Shown here: one piece after another, positions 12,672 to 22,188 of the stretch
Numbering within the stretch: position 1 is the stretch's first letter
Layout: the number at the start of each line of letters is the position of its first letter
Source: Planotetraspora kaengkrachanensis
GTDB taxonomy: Bacteria; Actinomycetota; Actinomycetes; Streptosporangiales; Streptosporangiaceae
Length of the DNA stretch: 64,000 bases
Direction of reading: 5' to 3'
NCBI RefSeq assembly: GCF_016862895.1
Contig: NZ_BONV01000048.1
Span: 1-64,000, forward strand
The notes under the pieces: generated by a model
Seen by the model: the letters and a program-made list of their open reading frames with translations, nothing else
Database searches by the model: none
Told to the model about the DNA's origin: nothing
Translations under genes and position numbers: made by a program

Positions 12672-13979
12672 GTGCCGGAACCTCCTCCACGAACGCTCAG
12701 GGCCCTCGCCCGCCGCCTGCGACTGGACCTGACTCCGCTCCGGGGGTCACGGGACTTCCGTCTCCTGCTCGGGTCCAGCCTGATCACGATGATCGGCTCG
12801 GTCGTCACGATGGTGGCCGTGCCGTACCAGATGAAGCAGCTCACCGGGTCCTACGTCGCGGTCGGACTGGTCGGCCTCGCCGAGTTCGTCCCCATGGTGG
12901 TGTGCGGGCTGTGGGGCGGCGCGATCGCCGACGCGCTCGATCGGCGCAGAATCGTCATCTCCTCGGAGGTCGGGCTCTGCCTGACCTCCGTTCTGCTTCT
13001 GGTCAACGCGCTACTGCCCGAGCCGCAGGCATGGGTGCTCTATGTCGTGGGAGCCCTCGCCGCCGGGTTCGCCAGCGTCAGAGGCCCCAGCGAGCAGGCC
13101 CTCATCAACCGGGTGCTCCCACTCGACCAGATGACCGCCGCTTTCGCCATCCAGGGCCTGGTCCGGAACACCGCGATGATCGCCGGGCCCGCCGCGGGCG
13201 GGATCGTGGTGGCCTCGTTCGGTCCCGCCACGTCGTACGGCATCGACGTCGTGACCTTCCTGATCTCCCTGGTCCTGCTGGTCAGGGTCCGCACCGTCGC
13301 CAGGTCCGGCGAGGCAACCCCCGCGTCGCTGCGCTCGATGGCCGAGGGCGTCCGGTACGCGCTGCGCCGTCCCGACCTGATGGGCACCTACCTCGTCGAC
13401 ATCGGCGCGATGGCCTTCGCCTTCTCGAACGCGCTCTTCCCCTTCCTCGTCGACGACCTCAACGCTCCGAAGGCCCTCGGCCTGCTGTACGCGGCGGGCG
13501 GCGTGGGCTCCGTCGTGGCCTCGCTGACCTCCGGCTGGACCAACCACGTGCACCGGCACGGCCTCGCCGTCATTCTCTCCGCCACCGCATGGGGCGTGGC
13601 GGTGGCGATCGCGTCCGTGATGCCCAACGTGTGGCTGGTCTTCCTCTTCCTCGCGATCGCCGGCGGGGCCGACATGGTGAGCGGCCTGTTCCGGGGCACG
13701 ATCTGGAACCAGACGATCCCTGACGCCTATCGCGGGCGGCTGGCCGGGATCGAGCTGCTGTCGTACTCGACGGGGCCGATGCTCGGCGACGCCAGGGCGG
13801 GCTTCATGGCCCAGCTCGGCGGGACGCGCTTCTCGCTCGGTGCGGGCGGGCTGCTCTGCGTGGGCGTAGTCGCCCTGATGGCCACGGCCTTGCCGAGATT
13901 CCGCGGCTACGACGCGCGCACCGACGAGCACGCCCTCGCCGAACGGGCCCGGCGCGCGGGGGCGCCCGCCACCGCCTGA
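12672..13979 (+). CDS. MFS exporter, EntS-like (copy 1)
   Basis: Inner-membrane major-facilitator transporter of 435 residues with about twelve hydrophobic segments and the loop 2-3 signature WGGAIADALDRRRIV near residue 80. The overall type is MFS_3/EntS-like, a group of drug or siderophore exporters; substrate unknown. It is followed directly by a close paralogue (14045-15358) with most residues identical over the full length, so the pair arose by tandem duplication. The GTG start has only a poor ribosome site and lies 8 bp after a -10, suggesting a leaderless transcript. The N-terminal leader TLRALARRLRLDL is basic and cytoplasmic. Confidence 0.85.
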   Translation: MPEPPPRTLRALARRLRLDLTPLRGSRDFRLLLGSSLITMIGSVVTMVAVPYQMKQLTGSYVAVGLVGLAEFVPMVVCGLWGGAIADALDRRRIVISSEVGLCLTSVLLLVNALLPEPQAWVLYVVGALAAGFASVRGPSEQALINRVLPLDQMTAAFAIQGLVRNTAMIAGPAAGGIVVASFGPATSYGIDVVTFLISLVLLVRVRTVARSGEATPASLRSMAEGVRYALRRPDLMGTYLVDIGAMAFAFSNALFPFLVDDLNAPKALGLLYAAGGVGSVVASLTSGWTNHVHRHGLAVILSATAWGVAVAIASVMPNVWLVFLFLAIAGGADMVSGLFRGTIWNQTIPDAYRGRLAGIELLSYSTGPMLGDARAGFMAQLGGTRFSLGAGGLLCVGVVALMATALPRFRGYDARTDEHALAERARRAGAPATA

Positions 13980-14007
13980 CGTCACGGCCGGGCACAGGCG
14001 GCCTGGT

Positions 14008-14036
14008 TTGCCCCTCGCTTTCCACGTCGCCAAAAT
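14008..14036 (+). promoter_or_regulatory. promoter of MFS gene 2, probably giving a leaderless mRNA
   Basis: TTGCCC (14008-14013), 17-bp spacer, CAAAAT (14031-14036), then 8 bp to the GTG. The hexamers and the -10 to start distance match those before copy 1, although the spacer sequence has diverged. Conservation across the duplication supports function. Confidence 0.5.
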
Positions 14037-14044
14037 GGACGATC

Positions 14045-15358
14045 GTGTCGGAAACACCTGAACGGTCGCTCAGAGCCCTCGCCCGCCGGATGCGCCTGGA
14101 TCTGAGCCCGCTCCGGGACTCCAGGGACTTCCGCCTGCTCCTCGGGGCCAACCTGGTCACCCAGATCGGCACGCTCATCACGATGGTGGCCGTGCCGTTC
14201 CAGATGAAGGAGCTCACCGGCTCTTATCTCGCGGTGGGGCTGGTGAGCCTGGCCGAGTTCGTCCCCATGGTGATCTGCGGACTGTGGGGCGGGGCCATCG
14301 CCGACGCACTGGATCGGCGCAAGATCGTGATCGTCTCGGAGGTCGGGCTCTGCCTGACCTCCGTTCTTTTGCTGGTCAACGCGCTGCTGCCCGCGCCGCA
14401 GGCGTGGGTCCTCTACGTGGTCGGCGCCCTCGCGGCCGGATTCGGCAGCGTGCGGGAGCCCAGCGAGCAGGCGCTCATCAACCGGGTGCTCCGGCTCGAC
14501 CAGATGAGTGCGGGATTCGCGATCCAGGGGGTGATCGGAAACACGGCGATGATCGCGGGCCCCGCGGCGGGCGGCCTGATCGTCTCATCGTTCGGGCCCG
14601 CCACGTCGTACGCCATCGACGTGGTGACGTTCGTGCTTTCACTGGTGCTGCTCGTCCGGGTGCGCCCGGTCAGCCGCCTGGACGAGGCCACCCCGGCCTC
14701 GCTCCGATCGATGGTCGAGGGAGTGCGGTACGCGCTGAAGCGGGCCGACCTGATGGGCACCTATCTCGTCGACATCGCCGCCATGGCGTTCGCGAGCTCC
14801 AACGCGCTGTACCCCTTCCTGGCGGACGATCTGCGCGCGCCGAAGGCTCTCGGCCTGCTGTACGCGGCCGGCGGCGTGGGCTCGGTGGTCGCGTCGCTCA
14901 CCTCGGGCTGGACCAGCCACGTCCACCGGCACGGCCGCGCGGTCATCATGGCCGCGACGGGCTGGGGCGCCGCGGTGGTGGTCGCGGCCTTCATGCCGAA
15001 CGTCTGGCTGGTCTTCCTGTTCCTGGCGATCGCCGGCGGCGCCGACATGGTCAGCGGGCTCTTCCGTCACACGATCTGGAACCAGACCATCCCCGACGAG
15101 TACCGCGGGCGACTGGCCGGCATCGAGGTGCTCTCCTACTCGTCGGGACCGATGCTCGGCGACGCCCGGGCCGGCTTCATGGCCCAGTTGGGCGGCACGC
15201 GCTTCTCGCTGGGAGCCGGCGGAGTCCTCTGCGTGGGCGCGGTCGCGCTGATGGCGACCCTCCTGCCGAAGTTCCGCGCCTACGACGCGCGCACCGACGA
15301 GTACGCGCTCGCCGAACGGGCCCGGCGCCGACGAACCCGCCACCGCCTGATCGCCTGA
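14045..15358 (+). CDS. MFS exporter, EntS-like (copy 2)
   Basis: 437-residue paralogue of the preceding gene, with the same membrane topology, the same WGGAIADALDRRKIV loop and the shared C-terminal stretch YDARTDEYALAERARR. Differences lie mainly in loops and at both ends. Retention of two near-identical exporters, each with its own promoter, suggests dosage or slightly different substrates; that is inference. It ends 144 bp before the LamG gene, with no clear terminator. Confidence 0.85.
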   Translation: MSETPERSLRALARRMRLDLSPLRDSRDFRLLLGANLVTQIGTLITMVAVPFQMKELTGSYLAVGLVSLAEFVPMVICGLWGGAIADALDRRKIVIVSEVGLCLTSVLLLVNALLPAPQAWVLYVVGALAAGFGSVREPSEQALINRVLRLDQMSAGFAIQGVIGNTAMIAGPAAGGLIVSSFGPATSYAIDVVTFVLSLVLLVRVRPVSRLDEATPASLRSMVEGVRYALKRADLMGTYLVDIAAMAFASSNALYPFLADDLRAPKALGLLYAAGGVGSVVASLTSGWTSHVHRHGRAVIMAATGWGAAVVVAAFMPNVWLVFLFLAIAGGADMVSGLFRHTIWNQTIPDEYRGRLAGIEVLSYSSGPMLGDARAGFMAQLGGTRFSLGAGGVLCVGAVALMATLLPKFRAYDARTDEYALAERARRRRTRHRLIA

Positions 15359-15502
15359 AGGGGCGTCGTCCCCGGCTGAGTGCGTCGCCTGACCGGATCA
15401 GGACACCGGACACCCCCAACCTTCCGCCGCGAGGCCGAGTCCAATCAAAGACGGCACGACCGTCGAAGCAGGTTCGTCTGCCTATGGGGGCGTCAGTTGA
15501 AC

Positions 15503-17719
15503 GTGTCACATCGTGCCATGGCCGCCATCACCGGCCTCCTGATCGTCTGTCCGCTACTCACGATTCCCGCGACGGCGCACGCGTCCGCCGCGAAGTCCGG
15601 TCTCGTCGCCGCGTTCGGCATGGACGAGGCCCAAGGCACCAAGGTCGGCGACGCGTCGCCGAAACGCAACGACGGCCGGGCGACCACGACGACCTGGGTG
15701 CGGGGCAAGTACGGGGCCGGTCTGTCGTTCGACGGCTCAAGCTCGGTCCGCGTGAAGGACTCGGCGAGCCTCCGGTTGTCGTCGGAGATGACTCTGGAGG
15801 CCTGGGTCAACCCGGCCACGACGAGCGGGTGGCGCACGGTGCTGCTGAAGGAGCAGGACCGGGGCATCGCCTACGGGCTGTTCTCCAGCGATGACAGCGG
15901 CGTTCCCGCCGCCGGCTTGCGCACGGGAAGCTACCGGGAGGTGAGATCGACCGGCTTCCTCGGCGAGGGTGGCTGGACCCACCTCGCCTCGACCTACGAC
16001 GGCAAGAGACTCCGGCTGTACATCAACGGCGTGCTGTCTCGGCAGACGTCTGTCACCGGCGACATCCGATCCCGCGGCGGTGATCTCACGATCGGCGGCA
16101 CGAGCGTCTGGGGCGGAGGCTCCTTCGAGGGGACTCTCGACGAAGTGCGGATCTACAACAAGGCTCTGACCGCGGCCCAGATCCAGACCGACATGAACAC
16201 CCCGATCAACCCGAGCCGGCCGCCCTCCGGCCCCTCCGGGCTAGAGGCGACGGTGCACTACTCCTTCGTCTCGCTCGACTGGCAACCCCCGATCTTCGGT
16301 GGCGACGCCTCGAGTTATGAGATCCATCGCTCGGCGACCCCGGGATTCACCCCGTCCGACGACACCTGGATCGGCACCACCACGATCCCGTACGCGACCC
16401 GCTTCCGCGACGAGGGCCAGCCTGCCGGCGTCTACTACTACCGGGTCGTCGCCCTCGAAGGCGGCTCCCCGGTCGGCCCGCCGTCGAACGAGGTGTCGGC
16501 CACGGTCGAAACGCCCGGCGACCCCCCGTCCGCTCCCGGCACGCTCACAGCGGGCGGTCGGTCCGACTGGGCTCGGCTCACGTACGGCCCCGCCACCGCC
16601 GCATGGGGCATCAGCCACTACCAGTTGCACCGCTCGACGACCCCGGGATTCACTCCGTCTCCGCGGACCCGGATCGCGGACATCAATCCCTTGGTCTACG
16701 AGGACTACGGACTCGCCGACGGGGTCTACTACTACCGGATCATCCCCGTGGACTACGCCGGGCAGGTCGGTCAGCCGTCGAACGAGGCCTCGGCCAGAGT
16801 GCCCGACCAGCCGCCCACCGCTCCGACGCTCACCGTTCAGGCAGGCGCGGGCAGAGCGGAGCTCTCCTGGACGGCGGCGTCGGATGACGACGGGGTTACC
16901 GCCTACCGGGTCTGGCGGGGAATCGAACTGCTCGGCACGGTGACGGCGCGCACCTACGTCGACATCGGCCTTTCCGCCGGCAGGTACTCCTACTCGGTCG
17001 AGGCGGTGGACACTGCCGGCCAGCCGGGAGAGATGTCGAACGTGGGGTTCGCCGAGGTGACGCAGTGCCCGCCCGCTGCCTGCCTGGTCGCCGCCTATGG
17101 CTTCGACGAGGGCGCAGGCACGACCTTCGCCGACGGCTCCGGCTCCGGGAACGACGGCACGACGACCGGCACCACGTGGGCCGACGGCAGGTTCGGCAAG
17201 GCGCTGTCCTTCTCGGCGGACACCGCCGACGCGGTCGTGCCGGACTCACCGACGGTGCGCCTCGACACGGGCATGACCCTGGAGGCATGGGTCTATCCGA
17301 CAGAGATCACGTCGGAGCACTCGATCGTGTTCAAGGGAGACCAGCAGAGATCCTCCTACGGACTGTCCGCCTCTGACATCGGCAACGACGAGGTTCCGAC
17401 AGGCCCGTCCGTGCGCTTCAACGATTACCGGATCATCGTCTCCCCGACGGCCCTCCCCGCGAACGCCTGGAGTCATGTGGCGGCGACATTCGCCGACGGC
17501 ACCGTCCGGATCTACGTGAACGGCGTCGAGGTCGCGCAGGAAGGCGACCTGCCGACCTCCTTCGTCCAGGAGACGGGCCCGCTCACGATCGGCCGCAACG
17601 AGCAATTCGGGCAGCACTACAAGGGCCTGATCGACGAGATCCGCATCTACAGCACCCCCCTCACCGCGGAGCAGATCCAGGCCGACATGAACACCCCTGT
17701 CGGCGCACCACCCCGTTGA
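15503..17719 (+). CDS. Secreted LamG - fibronectin III - LamG protein
   Basis: Exported multidomain protein of about 738 residues. A Sec signal peptide with the core AITGLLIVCPLLTIPATAHA is followed by a LamG/concanavalin-like domain (about 33-233, ends QIQTDMNTPIN), three fibronectin type III domains (about 238-337, 340-434, 436-519) and a second LamG domain (about 527-733, again ending QIQADMNTP). Such proteins bind glycans or other surface ligands outside the cell. There is no sortase motif, transmembrane anchor or catalytic domain, so it should be released or held non-covalently. The start is uncertain: TTG at 15497, GTG at 15503 and ATG at 15518 are all possible before the signal sequence; I used GTG. 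Confidence 0.85.
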   Translation: MSHRAMAAITGLLIVCPLLTIPATAHASAAKSGLVAAFGMDEAQGTKVGDASPKRNDGRATTTTWVRGKYGAGLSFDGSSSVRVKDSASLRLSSEMTLEAWVNPATTSGWRTVLLKEQDRGIAYGLFSSDDSGVPAAGLRTGSYREVRSTGFLGEGGWTHLASTYDGKRLRLYINGVLSRQTSVTGDIRSRGGDLTIGGTSVWGGGSFEGTLDEVRIYNKALTAAQIQTDMNTPINPSRPPSGPSGLEATVHYSFVSLDWQPPIFGGDASSYEIHRSATPGFTPSDDTWIGTTTIPYATRFRDEGQPAGVYYYRVVALEGGSPVGPPSNEVSATVETPGDPPSAPGTLTAGGRSDWARLTYGPATAAWGISHYQLHRSTTPGFTPSPRTRIADINPLVYEDYGLADGVYYYRIIPVDYAGQVGQPSNEASARVPDQPPTAPTLTVQAGAGRAELSWTAASDDDGVTAYRVWRGIELLGTVTARTYVDIGLSAGRYSYSVEAVDTAGQPGEMSNVGFAEVTQCPPAACLVAAYGFDEGAGTTFADGSGSGNDGTTTGTTWADGRFGKALSFSADTADAVVPDSPTVRLDTGMTLEAWVYPTEITSEHSIVFKGDQQRSSYGLSASDIGNDEVPTGPSVRFNDYRIIVSPTALPANAWSHVAATFADGTVRIYVNGVEVAQEGDLPTSFVQETGPLTIGRNEQFGQHYKGLIDEIRIYSTPLTAEQIQADMNTPVGAPPR

Positions 17720-17726
17720 CCCTCCT

Positions 17727-17761
17727 CGTACGGCTCCCGCCCCCGCTGCGGGAGCCGTACG
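17727..17761. terminator. bidirectional terminator between convergent genes
   Basis: A perfect 14-bp stem (17727-17740 with 17748-17761) with a 7-nt loop lies between the stop codons of the LamG gene (plus) and the lipoprotein gene (minus), so it can serve both. This convergent pair has an ordinary hairpin and no 53-bp repeat array. Confidence 0.8.
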
Positions 17762-17776
17762 GGATCGGCCCCGGGG

Positions 17777-18727
17777 TCAGCGGGGAGCGAGCCGCGTGGC
17801 CTCCTGGTTCAGGCGATCGTCGCCGTCCGCCTGAAGCAGCCCGTTGTTCACGGAGGGCCTGCAGAATTCCTGGACCATGACGGCCGCCGGAGGCCCGTCG
17901 GCGTAGCCGAACACGAGACGGAGGATGACGCCGGGATCGTCGCCCTTGGTCTGCTGGCAGCTGTTGTCGCTCGGGCGGGCGTCCAGGTCGTTCAACTTGC
18001 TCGCCAACGGCCCGGCGACGTCGGTTCCGTACTCGGTCCGGAGCGCCTGTCCCCCCTGCGGGTCGAGCCGGCAGACCACGACCGATGTGGGCTCGTCGGG
18101 GACCATTCGCTCGTTCTGCCCCCGGCGTCCCATCCACGACTCGCACAGGTCCTTGCCGTCGGCCTGCGGGGTTCCCTGACGGTAGGCGGCGGTGATGCGG
18201 TCGCCCACATACGAGCGGCTGCTGGCGGTGCCGTTCGTCGTCGTCACGCAGTGGTTGACCTCTTCGGCGGTGCCCACCCAGAGCGACCGTCCGTCGGCGT
18301 AGGTGAACCGGATGAGGTAGTTCGTCATGGGTCCGCCCATGGCCGTGCACGCGCCGTCCGACGAGCCGACCGGCAGGTACCCGAGGTCTCGGCCCAATTG
18401 GCCGGCCGTTTCCGTCAGCGTCCGCGTCCCGGCCAGTTGCTCGCCGCCCGGGTTCGTGTTGTTTCCGGGATACGCGCAGATCATGGCCTCGACGGGAGCG
18501 CCCGGCACGAGCGATTCGCCCGCTCCGGCGACGCCCGGGGGCGCGGGCACCCAGCCCCCGATCTGCCCACCCCATCGTTTCGGGCACGGCTTCGGTGCGG
18601 CGGGCGCCGCCCCGGTCGATTCCGTCGCGGAGCGCGCGGGCGTCTGCGGGACGGCGCGGGAGGGCGGTTCCACCTGCCCGCACGCAGTCAGGACGAGCGC
18701 GACGCCGAGGAGCACGAATAGCCTCAT
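17777..18727 (-). CDS. Putative lipoprotein, unknown function
   Basis: 316-residue exported protein with a type II signal peptide: MRLFVLLGVALVLTAC places the lipidated cysteine at residue 16. A Pro/Thr/Ala-rich linker follows (about 20-45). The rest is soluble and contains several cysteines that could form disulfides (in EAMICAYPG, DGACTAMGG, VNHCVTT, KDLCESW, VVVCRLDP, DNSCQQT, QEFCRP). I do not recognise the fold. The start is the ATG directly before the signal peptide; the ribosome site is weak. It is divergent from the penicillin-acylase-type gene. Confidence 0.75.
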   Translation of the reverse strand: MRLFVLLGVALVLTACGQVEPPSRAVPQTPARSATESTGAAPAAPKPCPKRWGGQIGGWVPAPPGVAGAGESLVPGAPVEAMICAYPGNNTNPGGEQLAGTRTLTETAGQLGRDLGYLPVGSSDGACTAMGGPMTNYLIRFTYADGRSLWVGTAEEVNHCVTTTNGTASSRSYVGDRITAAYRQGTPQADGKDLCESWMGRRGQNERMVPDEPTSVVVCRLDPQGGQALRTEYGTDVAGPLASKLNDLDARPSDNSCQQTKGDDPGVILRLVFGYADGPPAAVMVQEFCRPSVNNGLLQADGDDRLNQEATRLAPR

Positions 18728-19011
18728 GCACCCAACACGCCGTGGCCTCCCGCCGGGTTCAGCCGTGCCGCGATATGTGTCCGATCGGAAAGGTCTTCGT
18801 GACACTACGACCGCAACCACGGCGGTCGGGTTTCCTGCCTGCCATCAGTCACAGACGCCCTTCACTACCCCATTGCCCCATTGGTTACCACCGAGTATCG
18901 TCCCGAAGTGAGCCCAGCTCATGTTCGCGCGCGTGAACAGTGTCGCCAAGATGTCGCCAGATGTCCCCTGACGTCCCTTCACCCCCCGACCACGCGAAGG
19001 GTAGTTCCCGC
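18728..19011. other. divergent intergenic region
   Basis: 284 bp between the lipoprotein gene and the penicillin-acylase gene. It must hold both promoters. I see a GTTC-N8-GAAC inverted repeat near 18922 and a short tandem of GTCGCCAAGAT-like 11-13-mers near 18947-18967, but no confident -35/-10 pair. Confidence 0.4.
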
Positions 19012-22000
19012 ATGCACGCGCGCCTTCGACGGGCGATCACGGCCGCCGCCGCGTTCGCCCTGCTCGCCGTCGGCCTCCCGGCCCTCCCAGCCTCGGCGGC
19101 CCCGACGTTTCCCCCGGACGACTACTGCCTCGGCCAGTGCGCCGACATCCTGCCTCCCGGCCAGAACGGCAACGCCACCCTCATCGAGATCATCGGCAAC
19201 CAGGGCTTCGGCACCTTCCCCACCCACAGCACCGACCAGCTGAACAAGTACGCCGGCCTGATCTCCGGCTACACCGGGCTGACCGACGACCAGATCACGA
19301 ACTTCTTCAACGACAGCTCGTTCGGCGTGCCCGCCGGTCAGGTGGAGAGCACGATCAGCCCGCGGTCCGACGTCACGATCGTCCGGGACAAGGCGACCGG
19401 TGTCCCGCACATCACCGGCACGACCCGGGCGGGCACGATGTTCGGCGCAGGCTACGCCGGCGCCCAGGACCGCCTGTGGCTGATGGACCTGATGCGCCAC
19501 GTCGGCCGGGGAGAGCTGACCCCCTTCGCCGGCGGCGCGGCGGGCAACAGGGACCTTGAGCAGAGCGTCTGGCGCAACTCCCCGTATACGGAGGCCGACC
19601 TCGAGGCGCAGGTCGACAGGCTCAGGAGCGAGGGCCCCCGGGGCGCGCAGCTCTACACCGACGTCCAGAGCTACATCGCCGGGATCAACGCGTACATCGA
19701 CTACTGCATGGCCAACAGGAACTGCCCCGGTGAGTACGTGGTGACCGGCCACCTCGACGCGATCACGAACGCGGGCGGGCCCGTCGACTTCAAGATGACC
19801 GACCTGGTCGCGATCGCGGGTGTGATCGGCGGGCTGTTCGGCGGGGGCGGCGGGGCCGAGATGCAGTCGGCCCTGGTGCGGGTCGCGGCCCGGGCCAAGT
19901 ACGGCACGGCCGCCGGCGACCAGGCCTGGCAGGCCTTCCGCGAGCAGAACGACCCGGAGACCGTCCTGACCCTGCACGACGGGCAGAGCTTCCCGTCCGG
20001 AGCCGCCCCCGCCGGGGCGCCCGGGGTCGTGCTGCCCGACGCCACGACCGCGCCCGTCGACATCACCGAAAACGAGAAGGGCACGGCCACCTCGTCCACC
20101 ACGGCCGCGAAGAGCGCCCTCACCGGCCTGACCGTCGACAACAGCAAGCCGAGCATGTCGAACGCCGTCGTCGTCTCGGCGGACAAGTCGGCGAACGGCC
20201 ACCCGATCGCCGTCTTCGGCCCGCAGACCGGTTACTTCGCACCGCAACTGCTCATGCTGGAGGAACTGTCCGGCCCCGGCATCCGGGCACGCGGCGCCGC
20301 CTTCTCCGGACTGAGCCTCTACGTCCTGCTCGGCCGCGGCACCGACTACGCGTGGAGCGCCACCTCGAGCCTGCAGGACATCACCGACACCTACGCCGTC
20401 ACGCTGTGCGACCCGAACGGCGGGACCCCCACGACGTCGTCGGACCACTACCTCTACCACGGCACCTGCACGGCCATGGAGACGCTGAAGAAGACGAACT
20501 CCTGGAAGCCGAGCACGGCCGACGCCACCGAGGCGGGCTCCTACGACCTCGTGATCAAACGGACCAAGTACGGCCTGGTGAGCTGGCGCGGCACGGTGGG
20601 CGGCGTGCCCACGGCCTTCACGACGCTGCGCTCGACCTACCAGCACGAGGCCGACTCCGCGATCGGCTTCCAGATGTTCAACGATCCCGACGAGATGGGA
20701 TCGCCCGCCGCCTTCCACAATTCCGCGTCGTCGATCGGCTTCGCGTTCAACTGGTTCTATGTGAACTCGAACGACACCGCGTACTTCATGTCCGGGAACA
20801 ACCCGGTGAGGTCGGCCGTGTCCGACCCCAACCTGCCCATGACGGCCGACGCCGCACATGAATGGGAAGGGTTCGATTCCGCCACGAACGCCGCCGCCTA
20901 CGCGCCGCCGAGCACCCACCCCCAGGCGGTCAACCAGGACTACTTCGTCAGCTGGAACAACAAGCAGGCCAAGGACTACGGCTCAGCGGACGGCAACTTC
21001 AGCTTCGGGTCCGTCCACCGCGGGGACCTGCTGGACGCCCCGGTGAAGGCCGCCCTGTCGTCCGGGACCCTCGACCGCAGCGGCACCGTGAAGATCATGG
21101 CCTCCGCCGCGACCACCGATCTGCGCGGCCTCAATGTCCTGCCCAACCTGCTCCGCGTACTGAAGAGTTCAGCGGTGACCGACCCGACGCTCGCGTCGGC
21201 GGTGTCGAAGCTGTCGTCGTGGGCGTCCGCAGGGGCCAAGCGGGTGGAGACCTCCCCCGGCAGCAAGACCTACGCGAACGCGGACGCCATCCGCATCTTC
21301 GACGCGTGGTGGCCGAAGCTCGTGCGGGCCCAGTTCAAGCCGGGCCTGGGCGACGGTCTCTACCAGTCCCTCGTCAACGCGCTGCAGATCAACGAGTCGC
21401 CGTCCGGACTGCAACAGGGTGACGTCTCCTCGTTGCCCGGCTCGGCCAACGAGGCGCAGCCCCACAAGGGCTCCTCGTTCCAGTACGGCTGGTGGGGCTA
21501 CGTCGACAAGGACCTGCGCAACGTGCTCGGCGACCCGGTGGCCGGTCCCCTGCCGGCCAAGTTCTGCGGCGACACGGTGGCGGCCTGCCGTACGGTCCTG
21601 CTGAACAGCCTGACCGCGGCGCTGGCCGAGCGGGCGACCACCACCTACCCCGGAGACGCGTCCTGCGCCGCGGGCAACCAGTGGTGCGCCGACGCCATCC
21701 AGCAGTCGCCGCTGGGCGGAGTGAAGCACCCGCTGATCACGTGGCAGAACCGGCCGACCTACCAGCAGGTGGTCTCGTTCCCCGCTCACCGCGGGGACTC
21801 GGTCGCCAACCTGGCGGCGGGCGCGACGGCCACCGCGAACGGCACCCAGAGCCCGAACACGCCGGCGAAGGCCATCGACGGCGACCCGTCCACCCGATGG
21901 GCGAGTGAGTGGGTGGACAACCAGTACATCCAGGTGGATCTCGGCTCCGTCAAGAGCGTGGGAAGGGCGATCCTCCGCTGGGAGACTGCCTACGCCTCGT

Positions 22001-22188
22001 CCTACCGGATCGAGACGTCGACCGACGGCGCCACCTGGACCCCGGCCTACTCGACGACCAGCGGGAACGGCGGCACCGACAACGTGTCGTTCACTCCGGT
22101 CGACGCCAGATACGTCCGGATGCAAGGCGTCAAACGCGGCACCACCTACGGCTACTCCCTCTGGGACCTGGAGCTCTACGCCAAATGA
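19012..22188 (+). CDS. Secreted penicillin-acylase-family hydrolase with discoidin domain
   Basis: N-terminal-nucleophile amidase of the penicillin/acyl-homoserine-lactone acylase family, 1058 residues. Order: Sec signal peptide (AITAAAAFALLAVGLPALPA), alpha-chain region with GVPHITGTTRAGTMFGAGYAGAQDRLW split over residues 125-165, a linker that should be excised, then the beta chain whose N-terminal nucleophile is Ser383 in KPSMSNAVVVSADKSANGHP. Downstream GRGTDYAWSAT is also typical. Residues about 933-1058 form an F5/8 type C (discoidin, CBM32-like) domain, unusual in this family and suggesting attachment to a glycan. It probably cleaves an amide or lactone side chain outside the cell; substrate unknown. 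The ATG follows GAAGGG. Its TGA stop is the first TGA of the repeat array that follows. Confidence 0.88.
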   Translation: MHARLRRAITAAAAFALLAVGLPALPASAAPTFPPDDYCLGQCADILPPGQNGNATLIEIIGNQGFGTFPTHSTDQLNKYAGLISGYTGLTDDQITNFFNDSSFGVPAGQVESTISPRSDVTIVRDKATGVPHITGTTRAGTMFGAGYAGAQDRLWLMDLMRHVGRGELTPFAGGAAGNRDLEQSVWRNSPYTEADLEAQVDRLRSEGPRGAQLYTDVQSYIAGINAYIDYCMANRNCPGEYVVTGHLDAITNAGGPVDFKMTDLVAIAGVIGGLFGGGGGAEMQSALVRVAARAKYGTAAGDQAWQAFREQNDPETVLTLHDGQSFPSGAAPAGAPGVVLPDATTAPVDITENEKGTATSSTTAAKSALTGLTVDNSKPSMSNAVVVSADKSANGHPIAVFGPQTGYFAPQLLMLEELSGPGIRARGAAFSGLSLYVLLGRGTDYAWSATSSLQDITDTYAVTLCDPNGGTPTTSSDHYLYHGTCTAMETLKKTNSWKPSTADATEAGSYDLVIKRTKYGLVSWRGTVGGVPTAFTTLRSTYQHEADSAIGFQMFNDPDEMGSPAAFHNSASSIGFAFNWFYVNSNDTAYFMSGNNPVRSAVSDPNLPMTADAAHEWEGFDSATNAAAYAPPSTHPQAVNQDYFVSWNNKQAKDYGSADGNFSFGSVHRGDLLDAPVKAALSSGTLDRSGTVKIMASAATTDLRGLNVLPNLLRVLKSSAVTDPTLASAVSKLSSWASAGAKRVETSPGSKTYANADAIRIFDAWWPKLVRAQFKPGLGDGLYQSLVNALQINESPSGLQQGDVSSLPGSANEAQPHKGSSFQYGWWGYVDKDLRNVLGDPVAGPLPAKFCGDTVAACRTVLLNSLTAALAERATTTYPGDASCAAGNQWCADAIQQSPLGGVKHPLITWQNRPTYQQVVSFPAHRGDSVANLAAGATATANGTQSPNTPAKAIDGDPSTRWASEWVDNQYIQVDLGSVKSVGRAILRWETAYASSYRIETSTDGATWTPAYSTTSGNGGTDNVSFTPVDARYVRMQGVKRGTTYGYSLWDLELYAK

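Noticed and set aside
12634-12672. Normal ribosome site for the first MFS gene
   Set aside because: Only a three-base GAG lies near the start, and copy 2 has a different three-base match; the conserved -10 to GTG distance is a better explanation.
12672-15358. Insertion sequence or transposon explaining the MFS duplication
   Set aside because: No transposase, terminal inverted repeats or target duplication is visible; unequal recombination is simpler.
18922-18937. LexA box near the acylase gene
   Set aside because: The element is GTTC-N8-GAAC, with arms in the opposite order and wrong spacing for a LexA site.
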